Origin: Spirochaetia bacterium
Lineage (GTDB): Bacteria; Spirochaetota; Spirochaetia; Sphaerochaetales; Sphaerochaetaceae
Direction of reading: 5' to 3'
Length of the DNA stretch: 64,000 nucleotides
Assembly (NCBI GenBank): GCA_022482625.1
Contig: JAKVOU010000001.1
Location: 2,466,784-2,530,783 of the forward strand
Shown piece by piece: positions 24,467-33,081 of this stretch. Every line of letters begins with the position of its first letter. Within the stretch, counting starts at the first letter, position 1. The notes below the pieces were generated by a model, which was not told the DNA's origin, made no database searches, and was given only the letters and a program-made list of their open reading frames with translations. Made by a program: the position numbers and the translations under genes.

Positions 24467-25521
24467 GTGATTCGTTTTTTTCGTTTTGCTACGGTAGATT
24501 TCTGAATTATCAGATTGACGTCCAGGCAAATATCGGAAACGGGTTGCCTGTTGATTTTCTTGTTCAGGAGTCGTACGGCAATCTGACCCATTTCAAAAAG
24601 GTGCAGGTTGATGTAGGTGTAATATTCTGAATGGACCATTTCTGATTCAAAGACTACAATGGATATGTCGTTGGGAACGCGTATACCTTGGTTGCCCAGC
24701 TGGAAAGAAAGTCCTTCTGCAACGGTGTGGGTCATGGCAATGATTCCATCGCAGCCCGTAAAACCTTCAATCAGTTCCTTTGCGACTTTTTCCCCATCGA
24801 CGAAATCATAATTGGTAAGATATACAAGACTTGGATCGAAAGGAAGGTCTGCTTCCTTAAGTGCTTTCAAGTAACCTTTGAACCTTTCCAGGGAAGAGAA
24901 TTGATAGTTGTTTTTATCTGCAACAAAAAGCAAGAGATCTTCTTTCTTACATGGAGCTTCCCAAAAGCTTGCAATAAAGGCGATTCTTGTCCGACCGAGG
25001 GAAATCAGGTACTTGGTTGCAAGGTAGCCGCCCTTTTCACCATCATGATATACATGGGGAATATCTGCAATCAAGTTCCTGCGGGCTGCAACTACAAGAG
25101 GCAAGTCCCTGAATTTCTCAATTTCTGGAATATTTTCTGCTTTCGCAATTGGTATGTAGATCAACCCATCAAGAATAGAACTTGAAAACCTGTTGATTGT
25201 TCTTGCTTCATTTTCCAAAGTGCCATAACTTGACCCGAGGATAACCAATTGATGGTTATTTCTTGCTTCTGAAATTACACCTTCTGCTATGATTGAGAAA
25301 AAATGATGGGCTATTTCCGGTAGGATGAGGCCTATTATCCCTGTTGAACTTCCCTTCATGAATCTTGCAGCAGCATTCGGCGTGTAGCCTGAAGTTTCCA
25401 GAACTTTTTTAATTTTCTGTTCAGTGGACGGCTTGACTGACTGTCCGTTGAGGTATCTGGAAATCGTAGGGACAGAAATGCCACTCATTTTTGAAATGTC
25501 TTTCAATGAATATCGGTTCAT
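24463..25521 (-). CDS. LacI-family transcriptional regulator
   Basis: A 352-residue regulator. The HTH is YSLKDISKMSGISVPTISRYLNGQ, then the hinge TSGYTPNAAARFM, then the sensor domain GIIGLILPEIAHHFFSIIAEG. It is transcribed away from the EPSP-synthase-like/TRAP operon and probably controls it through TAAACGTTTA at 25732. I chose ATG 25521; the frame's TTG at 25536 lies inside the -10. No Shine-Dalgarno site is visible, and a -35/-10 pair ends 6 bases before the ATG. Confidence 0.88.
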   Translation of the reverse strand: MNRYSLKDISKMSGISVPTISRYLNGQSVKPSTEQKIKKVLETSGYTPNAAARFMKGSSTGIIGLILPEIAHHFFSIIAEGVISEARNNHQLVILGSSYGTLENEARTINRFSSSILDGLIYIPIAKAENIPEIEKFRDLPLVVAARRNLIADIPHVYHDGEKGGYLATKYLISLGRTRIAFIASFWEAPCKKEDLLLFVADKNNYQFSSLERFKGYLKALKEADLPFDPSLVYLTNYDFVDGEKVAKELIEGFTGCDGIIAMTHTVAEGLSFQLGNQGIRVPNDISIVVFESEMVHSEYYTYINLHLFEMGQIAVRLLNKKINRQPVSDICLDVNLIIQKSTVAKRKKRIT

Positions 25522-25527
25522 GGATGA

Positions 25528-25556
25528 AGTATACAACCGAATGGAAAAAACGGCAA
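25528..25556 (-). promoter_or_regulatory. Promoter of LacI gene, ending 6 bases before the ATG
   Basis: TTGCCG, 17 bases, TATACT, then tcatcc and the ATG. This is the same geometry as the promoters at 22094 and 56683. No ribosome-binding site is present, supporting a leaderless start. Confidence 0.6.
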
Positions 25557-25685
25557 GAAGAATATTAAAACGATGATATTTATTTGGTAAATAAAAGAGA
25601 TAAAAATATATCTTTTTATACTATAGATTAAGATTAAATTTTAATAAATTTTATTATTTACTTTATATATAAGTAAATAAATTTC

Positions 25686-25713
25686 TTGACAAAGCGCTGA
25701 TGTGTTGTATAAT
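25686..25713 (+). promoter_or_regulatory. Strong sigma-70 promoter of the aroA-like/TRAP operon
   Basis: Consensus TTGACA and TATAAT separated by 16 bases, in a very AT-rich divergent intergenic region. The expected +1 is near 25720, followed at once by the candidate operator. Confidence 0.8.
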
Positions 25714-25731
25714 GATGGACTGAAATAATTT

Positions 25732-25741
25732 TAAACGTTTA
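25732..25741. promoter_or_regulatory. Candidate LacI operator
   Basis: Perfect palindrome TAAACGTTTA with the central CG typical of LacI/CcpA-type operators, about 12 bases after the expected transcription start. A protein bound here would block the aroA-like/TRAP operon. The divergent LacI gene is the obvious source. Confidence 0.6.
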
Positions 25742-25774
25742 TCATTTTATACTTAGAACATTTGGGAGATAAGC

Positions 25775-27064
25775 ATGATATACCAAATCAAACCTTCAAC
25801 GTTATCTGGCGAACTACGAATTCCAGGGAACAAGTCGGGAACGGCACGAGCGATTGTTTTCGGCAGTCTGGCCGATGGTCGGTCTGTGTTGCACAATCCA
25901 CTGACTAATCTGGATAGTTATTCTATCGTCAAGATGATGTCGGCCTTAGGTGCGAAAATTGATACTTCAGACGATAGTCTATGGACAATTGATGGTTTTG
26001 CTGGGAAGCCTCAGGTACCTGCCTGCGTGTTGGATGCTGAGAATTCAGGAACAGGATTCTATTTTGCTCTTGCTGTCTGCTCATTGATAGATGGTTGCAG
26101 TGTACTGACCGGAGACTATCAGATATGCTATCGGCCTGCACAGCCGATGATTGATGCTATCAATGCAATGGGTGGCAAAGCCTTTTCAACAAGGGAAACG
26201 GGAACTGCTCCCATTGTCGTCAAGGGACCGATCAAAGGAGGAGAATTCAGCATGCCTGGTGTTAACTCACAATGGATGACACCATTCCTTTGTGCCTGTA
26301 GTCTTGCAAAAAAAGATACAGTCATCCATGAGACCAATTTACTTGAAAAACCGTATGTAGATATGACTATCGGTATGCTGGAACTGGCTGGAATCAAAAT
26401 TGAAAATCATAATTATGTTGACTTCTTTGTAAAAGGCAATCAGCAGTTCAAACCTTTTGAATATACGTTGCCTGGTGACTGGGGTTCAAGTGGTTACCCT
26501 ATGATTGCTGCGGCAATAACAAAAGGTTCAAAGGTCAAGTTCCTCGGTTTGGATACTGAAGATTTTGCAGGTGAAAAAGCCTTTGTCGATATCTTGAAAC
26601 AAATGGGTGCTTCTGTAACAGTGATTGAACATGGACGCGGAGGTATCGTCGTCGAAGGGAGTGATGACCTGCATGGTATTGAAATTGACTGTAGCGGTAC
26701 TCCTGATGCTGTTCCTATTCTTGCTGTACTTGGCTGTGCTGCAAAAGGTAAAACCATTCTCAAGAATATTGAAGCTTGCCATCTGAAGGAAACCGACAGA
26801 GCAAAATCAATTGCTGAGGAATTAAAAAAGATGGGGGCAAGGATAGAGATGGATGATAATTCCATGATTATCTACCATTCAATGCTTAAATGTGCAACCA
26901 TTGACGGGCACCATGACCATAGAATCGTGATGGCAACTTCCGTTGCTGGTTTGCTTGCTGATGGTATTACAAGAATTTCTGATGGCGAATATTCAGCCGT
27001 ATCTTATCCGCGTTTCAAGGAGTCGATGAACCAAATTGGTTTTGACATAACAAGCATAAAGTAA
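25775..27064 (+). CDS. EPSP-synthase (AroA)-like enolpyruvyl transferase, transporter-linked
   Basis: A 429-residue two-domain enolpyruvyl transferase. Recognisable sites are Lys20/Ser21/Arg25 in GNKSGTARA, the NSGT segment, NSQWMTPF for the Ser-Gln pair, CSGTPDAVPI for the catalytic Asp, CHLKETDRAKS for Glu/Arg and HHDHRIVMA for the last PEP-binding Arg. The usual NAGTAMR reads NSGTGFYF, losing its Arg, and the DMN approach to the catalytic Asp is also altered. GGGAG lies 9 bases upstream of ATG. It is co-transcribed with a TAXI/TRAP importer and opposite a LacI gene, not with shikimate genes, so it may act on an imported compound rather than in aromatic synthesis (inference). Confidence 0.8.
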   Translation: MIYQIKPSTLSGELRIPGNKSGTARAIVFGSLADGRSVLHNPLTNLDSYSIVKMMSALGAKIDTSDDSLWTIDGFAGKPQVPACVLDAENSGTGFYFALAVCSLIDGCSVLTGDYQICYRPAQPMIDAINAMGGKAFSTRETGTAPIVVKGPIKGGEFSMPGVNSQWMTPFLCACSLAKKDTVIHETNLLEKPYVDMTIGMLELAGIKIENHNYVDFFVKGNQQFKPFEYTLPGDWGSSGYPMIAAAITKGSKVKFLGLDTEDFAGEKAFVDILKQMGASVTVIEHGRGGIVVEGSDDLHGIEIDCSGTPDAVPILAVLGCAAKGKTILKNIEACHLKETDRAKSIAEELKKMGARIEMDDNSMIIYHSMLKCATIDGHHDHRIVMATSVAGLLADGITRISDGEYSAVSYPRFKESMNQIGFDITSIK

Positions 27065-27082
27065 AATCACAAGGAGGAAAAA

Positions 27083-28093
27083 ATGTTTAGAAAAATTTTG
27101 GCTATCTTATGTATCGGGTGTGTTGCATTGACAGCTTCTTTTGCCAATGGTGCTTCTGAGGCAAAGGCTGCCGGAGGAGCTCCGTCCATAAAAAGGATTT
27201 CCATAGGAACAGCAGGGACTGCCGGCTCTCTCTACCCAATGGGAGTAGGCATGGCAAAGACTATTACTGACCATGTCGATGGCATCGCTTGTACCGGTGA
27301 AGCAACTGCAGCTTCTGTAGAGAATATCCGTAACCTCACAAACGGTAAACTTGCAATGGGTATTTCTCAAAGTGAAATAGCATATTTGGCATACAATGGC
27401 CTTGGTGACTTCAAGGGACATCAGGCTACCGATCTCAGAGCACTTTTCAGCACGATTACCAGCTATATTCAGGCTTTTGCCCTTGCCGGCAGTGGTATAA
27501 ACAGTATAGCAGATTTCAAGGGTAAGGTCGTTGGATGTTCTGCTGCCGGAAGTGGAGGTGAAATGTGTGTCAGAATGATTCTGAACTATTATGGACTGAC
27601 CTATGATGATATCAAGCCACAGTTTATTTCTGAATCTGATGCTGTGTCAGCTCTGAAAGATGGCAGGATTGATGCATTTATCTGCACTCATCCTCTCAAG
27701 TCAGCACCTCTGGTAGACCTGACAACCAGTGCAAAGGTGAAGATGTTTTCCTTTGATGATCCAGCTTTCTATAAGGAATTCTTTTTCTGGAAACCTTATA
27801 CGATTCCTGCTGGATTCTATGACGGTGTCAATGAAGCGATTACGGTACCGACAAGCCGTATTACTATGTGTACTTCCACGAAATCCGGGTTGAGTGATGA
27901 ACAGGTCTATCAGATTGTCAAGGCAATATGGGATAACCGAAGTGAATGGTCTGGAGTTGCAAAGTCTGTTTCAACTCAGGCAGTGTTTGCAACTGCTACT
28001 GATGGTATTCCTATCGTGATGCATCCGGGTGCAGTCAGATACTTTAAGGAAAAAGGTGTGGAAATTGATCCATCTTTGATTCCACAGAATTGA
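27083..28093 (+). CDS. TAXI-family TRAP transporter solute-binding protein
   Basis: A 336-residue exported protein with a signal peptide ending ASFANGASEA. The TAXI family signature follows: ISIGTAGTAGSLYPMGVGMA, then ENIRNLTNGKLAMGISQSEIAY. It begins 19 bases after the aroA-like stop with AAGGAGG upstream. It captures an unknown, probably carboxylated, ligand outside the membrane and hands it to the fused permease encoded next. Confidence 0.9.
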   Translation: MFRKILAILCIGCVALTASFANGASEAKAAGGAPSIKRISIGTAGTAGSLYPMGVGMAKTITDHVDGIACTGEATAASVENIRNLTNGKLAMGISQSEIAYLAYNGLGDFKGHQATDLRALFSTITSYIQAFALAGSGINSIADFKGKVVGCSAAGSGGEMCVRMILNYYGLTYDDIKPQFISESDAVSALKDGRIDAFICTHPLKSAPLVDLTTSAKVKMFSFDDPAFYKEFFFWKPYTIPAGFYDGVNEAITVPTSRITMCTSTKSGLSDEQVYQIVKAIWDNRSEWSGVAKSVSTQAVFATATDGIPIVMHPGAVRYFKEKGVEIDPSLIPQN

Positions 28094-28160
28094 TTATCCT
28101 TTTCATAACTAAAATTTATTTGGGGTTTCTGTCTGGACAGAGGATCCCGTTGGAGAAATC

Positions 28161-30041
28161 ATGGATAAGTCCTATGCAGAATATACGTTAGTTGATTGCC
28201 TGATATTGGCAGTATCGGCATTCATCTGTTTTTTCCATATTTTTATTACTGTCTCAACTTCCGTAAGCATGATGCAATGCAGGATTATCCATGTATTTTC
28301 CCTTGCATTGGTCTGGTATCTGTTTAAACTGCGAGATACGAAAGCAAAATGGCAAAAAGCCGTATTATTTCTTATACTTTGTATAATTGCCTTTGCCACT
28401 TTCTATTACATGAAAGGGGCTGCTCCGGATGCAATCAGGGAAAAAGGTGTTTGGGGTATTTCTCAATTTGATGTCGCCATGGGTGTTTTGTTGATTTTGA
28501 TGGTACTTGAAATATCGAGGGAAACCATTGGATTGGCATTGCCGATATTGGCTGTTATTTTTATCATATATGCTTTCGTAGGACCTTACTTACCCGAAAT
28601 CGTTGCCCATAGAGGATACGATATTCCGTATATTTCCAATTATATAAGTTGGACGACCGAAGGGATTTTTGGTATTCCCATCGGTGCTTCTGTGTCGTTT
28701 GTAGTTCTCTATATTATTTTCGGCGAGCTGTTGGATAAATTCGGTGCAGGAAAGTTTTTTATTGATATTGCCTATGCCTTGACTGGTCGGATGCGGGGAG
28801 GTCCTGCAGAAGCTTCGGTCCTGTCCAGTGCAATGATGGGGTCGATAAACGGAAGTGCTGTGGCAAATGTAGTGACAACAGGTACCTTTACGATTCCTCT
28901 GATGAAAAAGATCGGTTATTCCAACGAATATGCAGGAGCTGTAGAAGCTGTTGCTTCTACAGGGGGGCAGATCCTTCCTCCTGTTATGGGAGTTGCTGCA
29001 TTCGTTATGGCAGATCTTACGGGAATCCCTTATTCAACTATTATACTTGCTGCTTTGATTCCTGGATTGCTTTACTATATTTCTTTGGGACTTGCAGTAT
29101 ATCTTGAGGCTGGTAAACTGGGGATGCAACCTGAAAGTGCCGAAAAGCTCAAGAAAGCACGAGTAATATTGCGACAGGGATATTATTATCTAATTCCTAT
29201 TATTATTCTTATTTGCTGTTTGCTTGCATTGAAACTTTCAGCTAGTTATTCAGGTTTCTTTGCCATTTTATCAATTCTTGCCATTGGTATTACAAAAACT
29301 TCTGTTGTAGAGCATAGGTTTCCTTGGAAAGAATTCAAGGCTGTAGCATTAGGTGCCGCAAGATCCGCAGTTCCAGTAGCTATGGCATGTGCTTCTGCCG
29401 GTATTGTAATCGGTATTGTGAGTATGACAGGACTTGGAGTCCGGTTTGCAGAAATTGTATTTGAGGTCTCACATGGCAACTTGTTTCTCATGCTATTGAT
29501 GACGATGGTTGCCTGTATCATTCTTGGTATGGGTTTGCCTTCTACGGCTGCGTATGTCATTGCGGCTACTGTCGCTGCACCGGCATTGTTGAAAGCGGGT
29601 ATTCCTGATCTGGCTACCAACCTGTTTGTCTTTTATTTTGCTATAATTTCTTTTATTACGCCGCCAGTAGCAATCAGCGCATATGCAGCAAGTGGTATTG
29701 CAAACTCAGATGCAATGAGAACCGGATTGCAGGCTTTCAAGCTCGGAATTGCCGGCTTTATAATTCCGTATCTTTTTGTTTTCTATCCGGGATTGTTGAT
29801 TGTTGATGCTACAGTAACTGGTGTTTTGCTTGCAATTACCATTGCGGTATTGTCTGTTATCCTCATGGCTATAGGTTTTGAGGGTTGGTTTGGGAAAACC
29901 GTACCGATGTCTTTGCGTGTAGTTGCACTATGTCTTGGTGTACTTTTGTTGGTTCCCAGTACAGTGTTGCATGTTATAACTGTATCCTTTGCAGTTGTAC
30001 TGGTAATATTCTTGGTATCCAGGTCAAAAAAACAGATGTAG
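28161..30041 (+). CDS. TRAP transporter fused permease (4TM-12TM)
   Basis: A 626-residue membrane protein combining the small and large TRAP subunits, as usual for TAXI systems. The DctM-like core includes MRGGPAEASVLSSAMMGSIN, GGQILPPVMGVAAF and ACIILGMGLPSTAAYVI. The first 100 residues give the four-helix DctQ-like part. It uses an ion gradient in characterised members. It is last of the aroA-like operon and is followed by a terminator at 30097. Confidence 0.9.
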   Translation: MDKSYAEYTLVDCLILAVSAFICFFHIFITVSTSVSMMQCRIIHVFSLALVWYLFKLRDTKAKWQKAVLFLILCIIAFATFYYMKGAAPDAIREKGVWGISQFDVAMGVLLILMVLEISRETIGLALPILAVIFIIYAFVGPYLPEIVAHRGYDIPYISNYISWTTEGIFGIPIGASVSFVVLYIIFGELLDKFGAGKFFIDIAYALTGRMRGGPAEASVLSSAMMGSINGSAVANVVTTGTFTIPLMKKIGYSNEYAGAVEAVASTGGQILPPVMGVAAFVMADLTGIPYSTIILAALIPGLLYYISLGLAVYLEAGKLGMQPESAEKLKKARVILRQGYYYLIPIIILICCLLALKLSASYSGFFAILSILAIGITKTSVVEHRFPWKEFKAVALGAARSAVPVAMACASAGIVIGIVSMTGLGVRFAEIVFEVSHGNLFLMLLMTMVACIILGMGLPSTAAYVIAATVAAPALLKAGIPDLATNLFVFYFAIISFITPPVAISAYAASGIANSDAMRTGLQAFKLGIAGFIIPYLFVFYPGLLIVDATVTGVLLAITIAVLSVILMAIGFEGWFGKTVPMSLRVVALCLGVLLLVPSTVLHVITVSFAVVLVIFLVSRSKKQM

Positions 30042-30096
30042 CAATGGCGTAAAGTATAACTGGATTTAATCAAAAGCTATAACTTTCTGTACATAT

Positions 30097-30126
30097 AAGA
30101 CAGGTTTTCATCGGCCTGTCTTTTTT
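30097..30126 (+). terminator. Rho-independent terminator after the TRAP operon
   Basis: AAGACAGG, a 10-base loop and CCTGTCTT running into TTTT. This is a clear 8-bp stem with a U-run 56 bases after the permease stop. Confidence 0.85.
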
Positions 30127-30375
30127 ATTTGTGGCTATGTAAAATAAGTATAATTGATATCTATAACTTATAGTCATCTTATTTAGTCTCGGAATTTGAA
30201 AGTCAAGAATATCTTAGCCTGAGTAGCCAGGAATCCTTGTGTAATATGCAACAATATTACTAGGTTATATTAATTTTATTCAATTATCGAGAAAAATATA
30301 TCGATATTTCTTGCATAATAGCCATGATGGAAGTAGCCTATATAGTATAATATAGATAAAGGAGAATCTATTGAG
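30127..30375. other. AT-rich intergenic region before the NuoE-like gene
   Basis: No gene seen. It contains ATATCGATAT (about 30298) and a TATAAT at about 30350 just upstream of the AAGGAG of the next gene. The -35 for that TATAAT is not clear. Confidence 0.4.
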
Positions 30376-30858
30376 ATGAAGGAACTTGAGCAGGAATTTT
30401 CTCCGGAACAGATTCAGCAACTGGATACGATAATTGAGCAATATGGAAAAGAGCCCGGTTGCCTTATTCCGTTGCTTGAAAAAGTACAGCAAGTATTGGG
30501 ATACCTACCGCTGAATGTTCAGGAACGCATAGCAGATAAACTCGGTATGGCACCGAACAGAGTGTACGGTGTGGTGTCTTTCTATTCGTTCTTTACCATG
30601 AAGCCTCGGGCAAGACATAGGGTGCAGGTCTGTATGGGAACCGCTTGCTACGTCAAGGGTGCCCAGAAAATTGCAGACAGGATTGAGAGTGAGTATCACC
30701 TGCAAATCGGTGAAAGTACACCAGATGGACGTTTTACCTATGAAAGGGCCCGTTGTTTCGGAGCCTGTGGATTGGCACCGGTGATGATTGTTGACGGCAA
30801 GGTCTATGGCAAGATGACTGCGGCACGGGTTGATGAAATCCTGGCTCAGTATAAATGA
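30376..30858 (+). CDS. NuoE/HydC-like [2Fe-2S] subunit
   Basis: A 160-residue thioredoxin-like ferredoxin subunit. An N-terminal helical part (LIPLLEKVQQVLGYLP) precedes the cluster domain with Cys in CMGTACY and CFGACG, the four-cysteine 2Fe-2S pattern of NuoE and HydC. AAGGAG lies upstream of the ATG. In known complexes it passes electrons to or from the NuoF-type flavoprotein encoded immediately after. Confidence 0.9.
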   Translation: MKELEQEFSPEQIQQLDTIIEQYGKEPGCLIPLLEKVQQVLGYLPLNVQERIADKLGMAPNRVYGVVSFYSFFTMKPRARHRVQVCMGTACYVKGAQKIADRIESEYHLQIGESTPDGRFTYERARCFGACGLAPVMIVDGKVYGKMTAARVDEILAQYK

Positions 30859-30874
30859 TCCAATAGGAAAAATT

Positions 30875-32608
30875 ATGAAAAAGATACAGACAACAGCAGA
30901 TCTGGAAGCTGTAAGGCCGAAGATGAAACAGCTGGATGCACAGAAAAAGACAAAGATCTATGTGCATATGGGGACATGTGGAATTGCATCGGGAGCCATG
31001 GAAGTCTTGGTTTCTTTACGTCAGAGCATAAAGGATGCAAAAGTTGATGACGTCAGTATAATTACGACAGGATGTGCTGGCATATGCTGCAGGGAACCTC
31101 TTGTAACCGTTGCACTTCCGGGACAGGAACCGATTATCTATGAATATGTAGATGCAAAGAAGGCTTCTCGGATTTTTTCGGAACACGTGATAGGAAAACA
31201 GGTGGTCAAGGAATATGCTTTTGCCAGAGGTATGGAATGCCAATTGCCTGAACGTATCAAGAATCACGGGAATATACCAGGAGAGAAAAGCGCTTCAAAA
31301 GAGATTCCCGGCATTGAAGATATTCCATTCTTTGCATTGCAGCATCAGAGGGTCATGCACAACAGGGGAGTGATAGATCCGAACAATATCGAAGACTATA
31401 TAGGAAGAGGCGGTTACTTCAGTGCTGCCAAGGCTCTTGATTCCATGACCTCTGAAAAGATTATCGAAGAAGTACTTGATTCAGGTCTGAGAGGCCGTGG
31501 TGGCGCAGGTTTCCCTACTGGCCTGAAATGGAAGTTTGCCGCAAAGGAACCAGAAGGTGTCAAATATGTCCTTTGCAATGCTGATGAAGGGGACCCTGGT
31601 GCATATATGGACAGGAATGTCCTTGAAAGCGATCCTCACAGTGTACTCGAAGGAATGCTTATTGCGGCAAAGGCCATCGGGGCCCATCGGGGATACATCT
31701 ACTGCAGGGCAGAGTATCCTCTGGCTGTAGAGACCTTGAACAAGGCAATCAGGCAGGCAAGGACCTATGGCCTTCTCGGTGATGACATCCTTGGCTCTGG
31801 CTTTGATTTTGATATTTCAGTCTATGAAGGTGCCGGTGCCTTTGTCTGCGGGGAAGAGACTGCCTTGATGCGTTCCTTGGAAGGCAAGAGAGGCAATCCC
31901 CGTCCTCGGCCGCCTTTCCCAGCCCATGCGGGGCTTTGGGAGAAACCTACGGTACTCAACAATGTGGAGACCTTGTCAAATGTACCGCAGATCATTGCCA
32001 ACGGAAGCAAATGGTTTGCATCCGTCGGGACGGAGAAGAGCAAGGGAACCAAGGTCTTTTCCATTACCGGTGATCTTACGAATGTCGGATGTGTAGAGGT
32101 TCCGTTCGGCACGACATTGGATACCATCGTCAATAAGATCGGCGGCGGCATTACTGAGGGCAAACACCTGAAAGCCGTACAGCTGGGTGGCCCTTCGGGA
32201 GGATGCATCCCTGCCGAACATATGGATGTCCCTGTTGATTATGAAACGTTGCAGCAGTATGGGGCAATCATGGGTTCGGGTGGCCTCATCGTCATGGGCG
32301 ATGACAAATCTGCCATAGATATAGCCAAGTTCTTCATGGAATTCTGTAAGGATGAAGCCTGTGGGAAATGTATTCCTGGCAGGGAAGGCACGAAGCAGAT
32401 GGTGGAGATACTCCGTACGATTGCTGCTGGCAAAGGTTGTGCTGCAGATATTGCCAAGTTGGAAGACCTTGCGGATGTCGTACAGAAAACGGCATTGTGT
32501 GCCTTGTGCAAGACTTCTGTGAATCCGGTAATGAGCACCCTGAGATATTTCAGGAATGAATATGAGGCTGCCGTAGCCTGTAATGATGCAAAGGAGTGTG
32601 CCAAATGA
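30875..32608 (+). CDS. NuoF/HydB-like NADH-binding flavoprotein subunit
   Basis: A 577-residue subunit. The N-terminal thioredoxin-like 2Fe-2S domain (HMGTCGIASGA, TTGCAGICCREPL) is followed by the FMN/NAD core (GRGGAGFPTGLKWKF, NADEGDPGAYMDR, CGEETALMRSLEG), an SLBB-like domain and the C-terminal 4Fe-4S domain. In that last site the normal CxxCxxC reads CGKCIPG: Cys496, Cys499, then Gly502 (codon GGC). The later SLCALG-type loop reads ALCALC, with Cys542 and an extra Cys545. One ligand has in effect moved. I chose ATG 30875 (AGGAAA upstream) over the in-frame start at 30830 inside the NuoE gene. There is no extra C-terminal ferredoxin domain. Confidence 0.9.
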   Translation: MKKIQTTADLEAVRPKMKQLDAQKKTKIYVHMGTCGIASGAMEVLVSLRQSIKDAKVDDVSIITTGCAGICCREPLVTVALPGQEPIIYEYVDAKKASRIFSEHVIGKQVVKEYAFARGMECQLPERIKNHGNIPGEKSASKEIPGIEDIPFFALQHQRVMHNRGVIDPNNIEDYIGRGGYFSAAKALDSMTSEKIIEEVLDSGLRGRGGAGFPTGLKWKFAAKEPEGVKYVLCNADEGDPGAYMDRNVLESDPHSVLEGMLIAAKAIGAHRGYIYCRAEYPLAVETLNKAIRQARTYGLLGDDILGSGFDFDISVYEGAGAFVCGEETALMRSLEGKRGNPRPRPPFPAHAGLWEKPTVLNNVETLSNVPQIIANGSKWFASVGTEKSKGTKVFSITGDLTNVGCVEVPFGTTLDTIVNKIGGGITEGKHLKAVQLGGPSGGCIPAEHMDVPVDYETLQQYGAIMGSGGLIVMGDDKSAIDIAKFFMEFCKDEACGKCIPGREGTKQMVEILRTIAAGKGCAADIAKLEDLADVVQKTALCALCKTSVNPVMSTLRYFRNEYEAAVACNDAKECAK

Positions 32609-33081
32609 TCTTTACGAAGGCATTGCCATATGAACAGATCAAACAGCAACTGGATGCAAGAGCTGATGTCATCATGATCATTGGCTGTGAGTCCTGCGTA
32701 AGGGCTTCCGGTTGCGGTGGCGAGGAAAAAATGAAGGAACTTGCACTGAGACTCAGGAAAGATGGTTTTGATGTAAGGGACGGCTATATGGTACCGGGAT
32801 CCTGCTCACCGAAGGTCCTTTTTGCAAAGGTCGGGAAGGACGTCAATACTATTGTTTCGCTTGCCTGCAGTGCAGGTCTTTCCAATGTCAAACGTTATTT
32901 CTCCGGCCGGTGCAAGATTGTATCTACGACGGTTGACGTAGGGCTGATGGTATCAGACAGTGAAGTTGAGAAGCTTCAGGTAACAATTCCTTACAAAGGG
33001 CATGAAGCTGAAACGGAACATGCCTATGGACTGTATACCGGAAAACCGGTTGATACACTTTTGCTTAAGGAGGCACACTGA
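32605..33081 (+). CDS. MetV N-terminal-like (MTHFR_C-type) protein
   Basis: A 158-residue soluble protein. IIGCESCVRASGCGGEEKMK followed by an alternating alpha/beta region (SPKVLF, IVSLACSAGLSNVKRYF, IVSTTVDVGLM) resembles the N-terminal half of MetV, the partner of methylenetetrahydrofolate reductase in acetogens. The Cys-rich zinc end of MetV is missing. ATG 32605 overlaps the NuoF stop (ATGA) with AAGGAG 8 bases before it. It is homologous to the first domain of the next gene product. Family assignment is by motif only. Confidence 0.6.
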   Translation: MIFTKALPYEQIKQQLDARADVIMIIGCESCVRASGCGGEEKMKELALRLRKDGFDVRDGYMVPGSCSPKVLFAKVGKDVNTIVSLACSAGLSNVKRYFSGRCKIVSTTVDVGLMVSDSEVEKLQVTIPYKGHEAETEHAYGLYTGKPVDTLLLKEAH

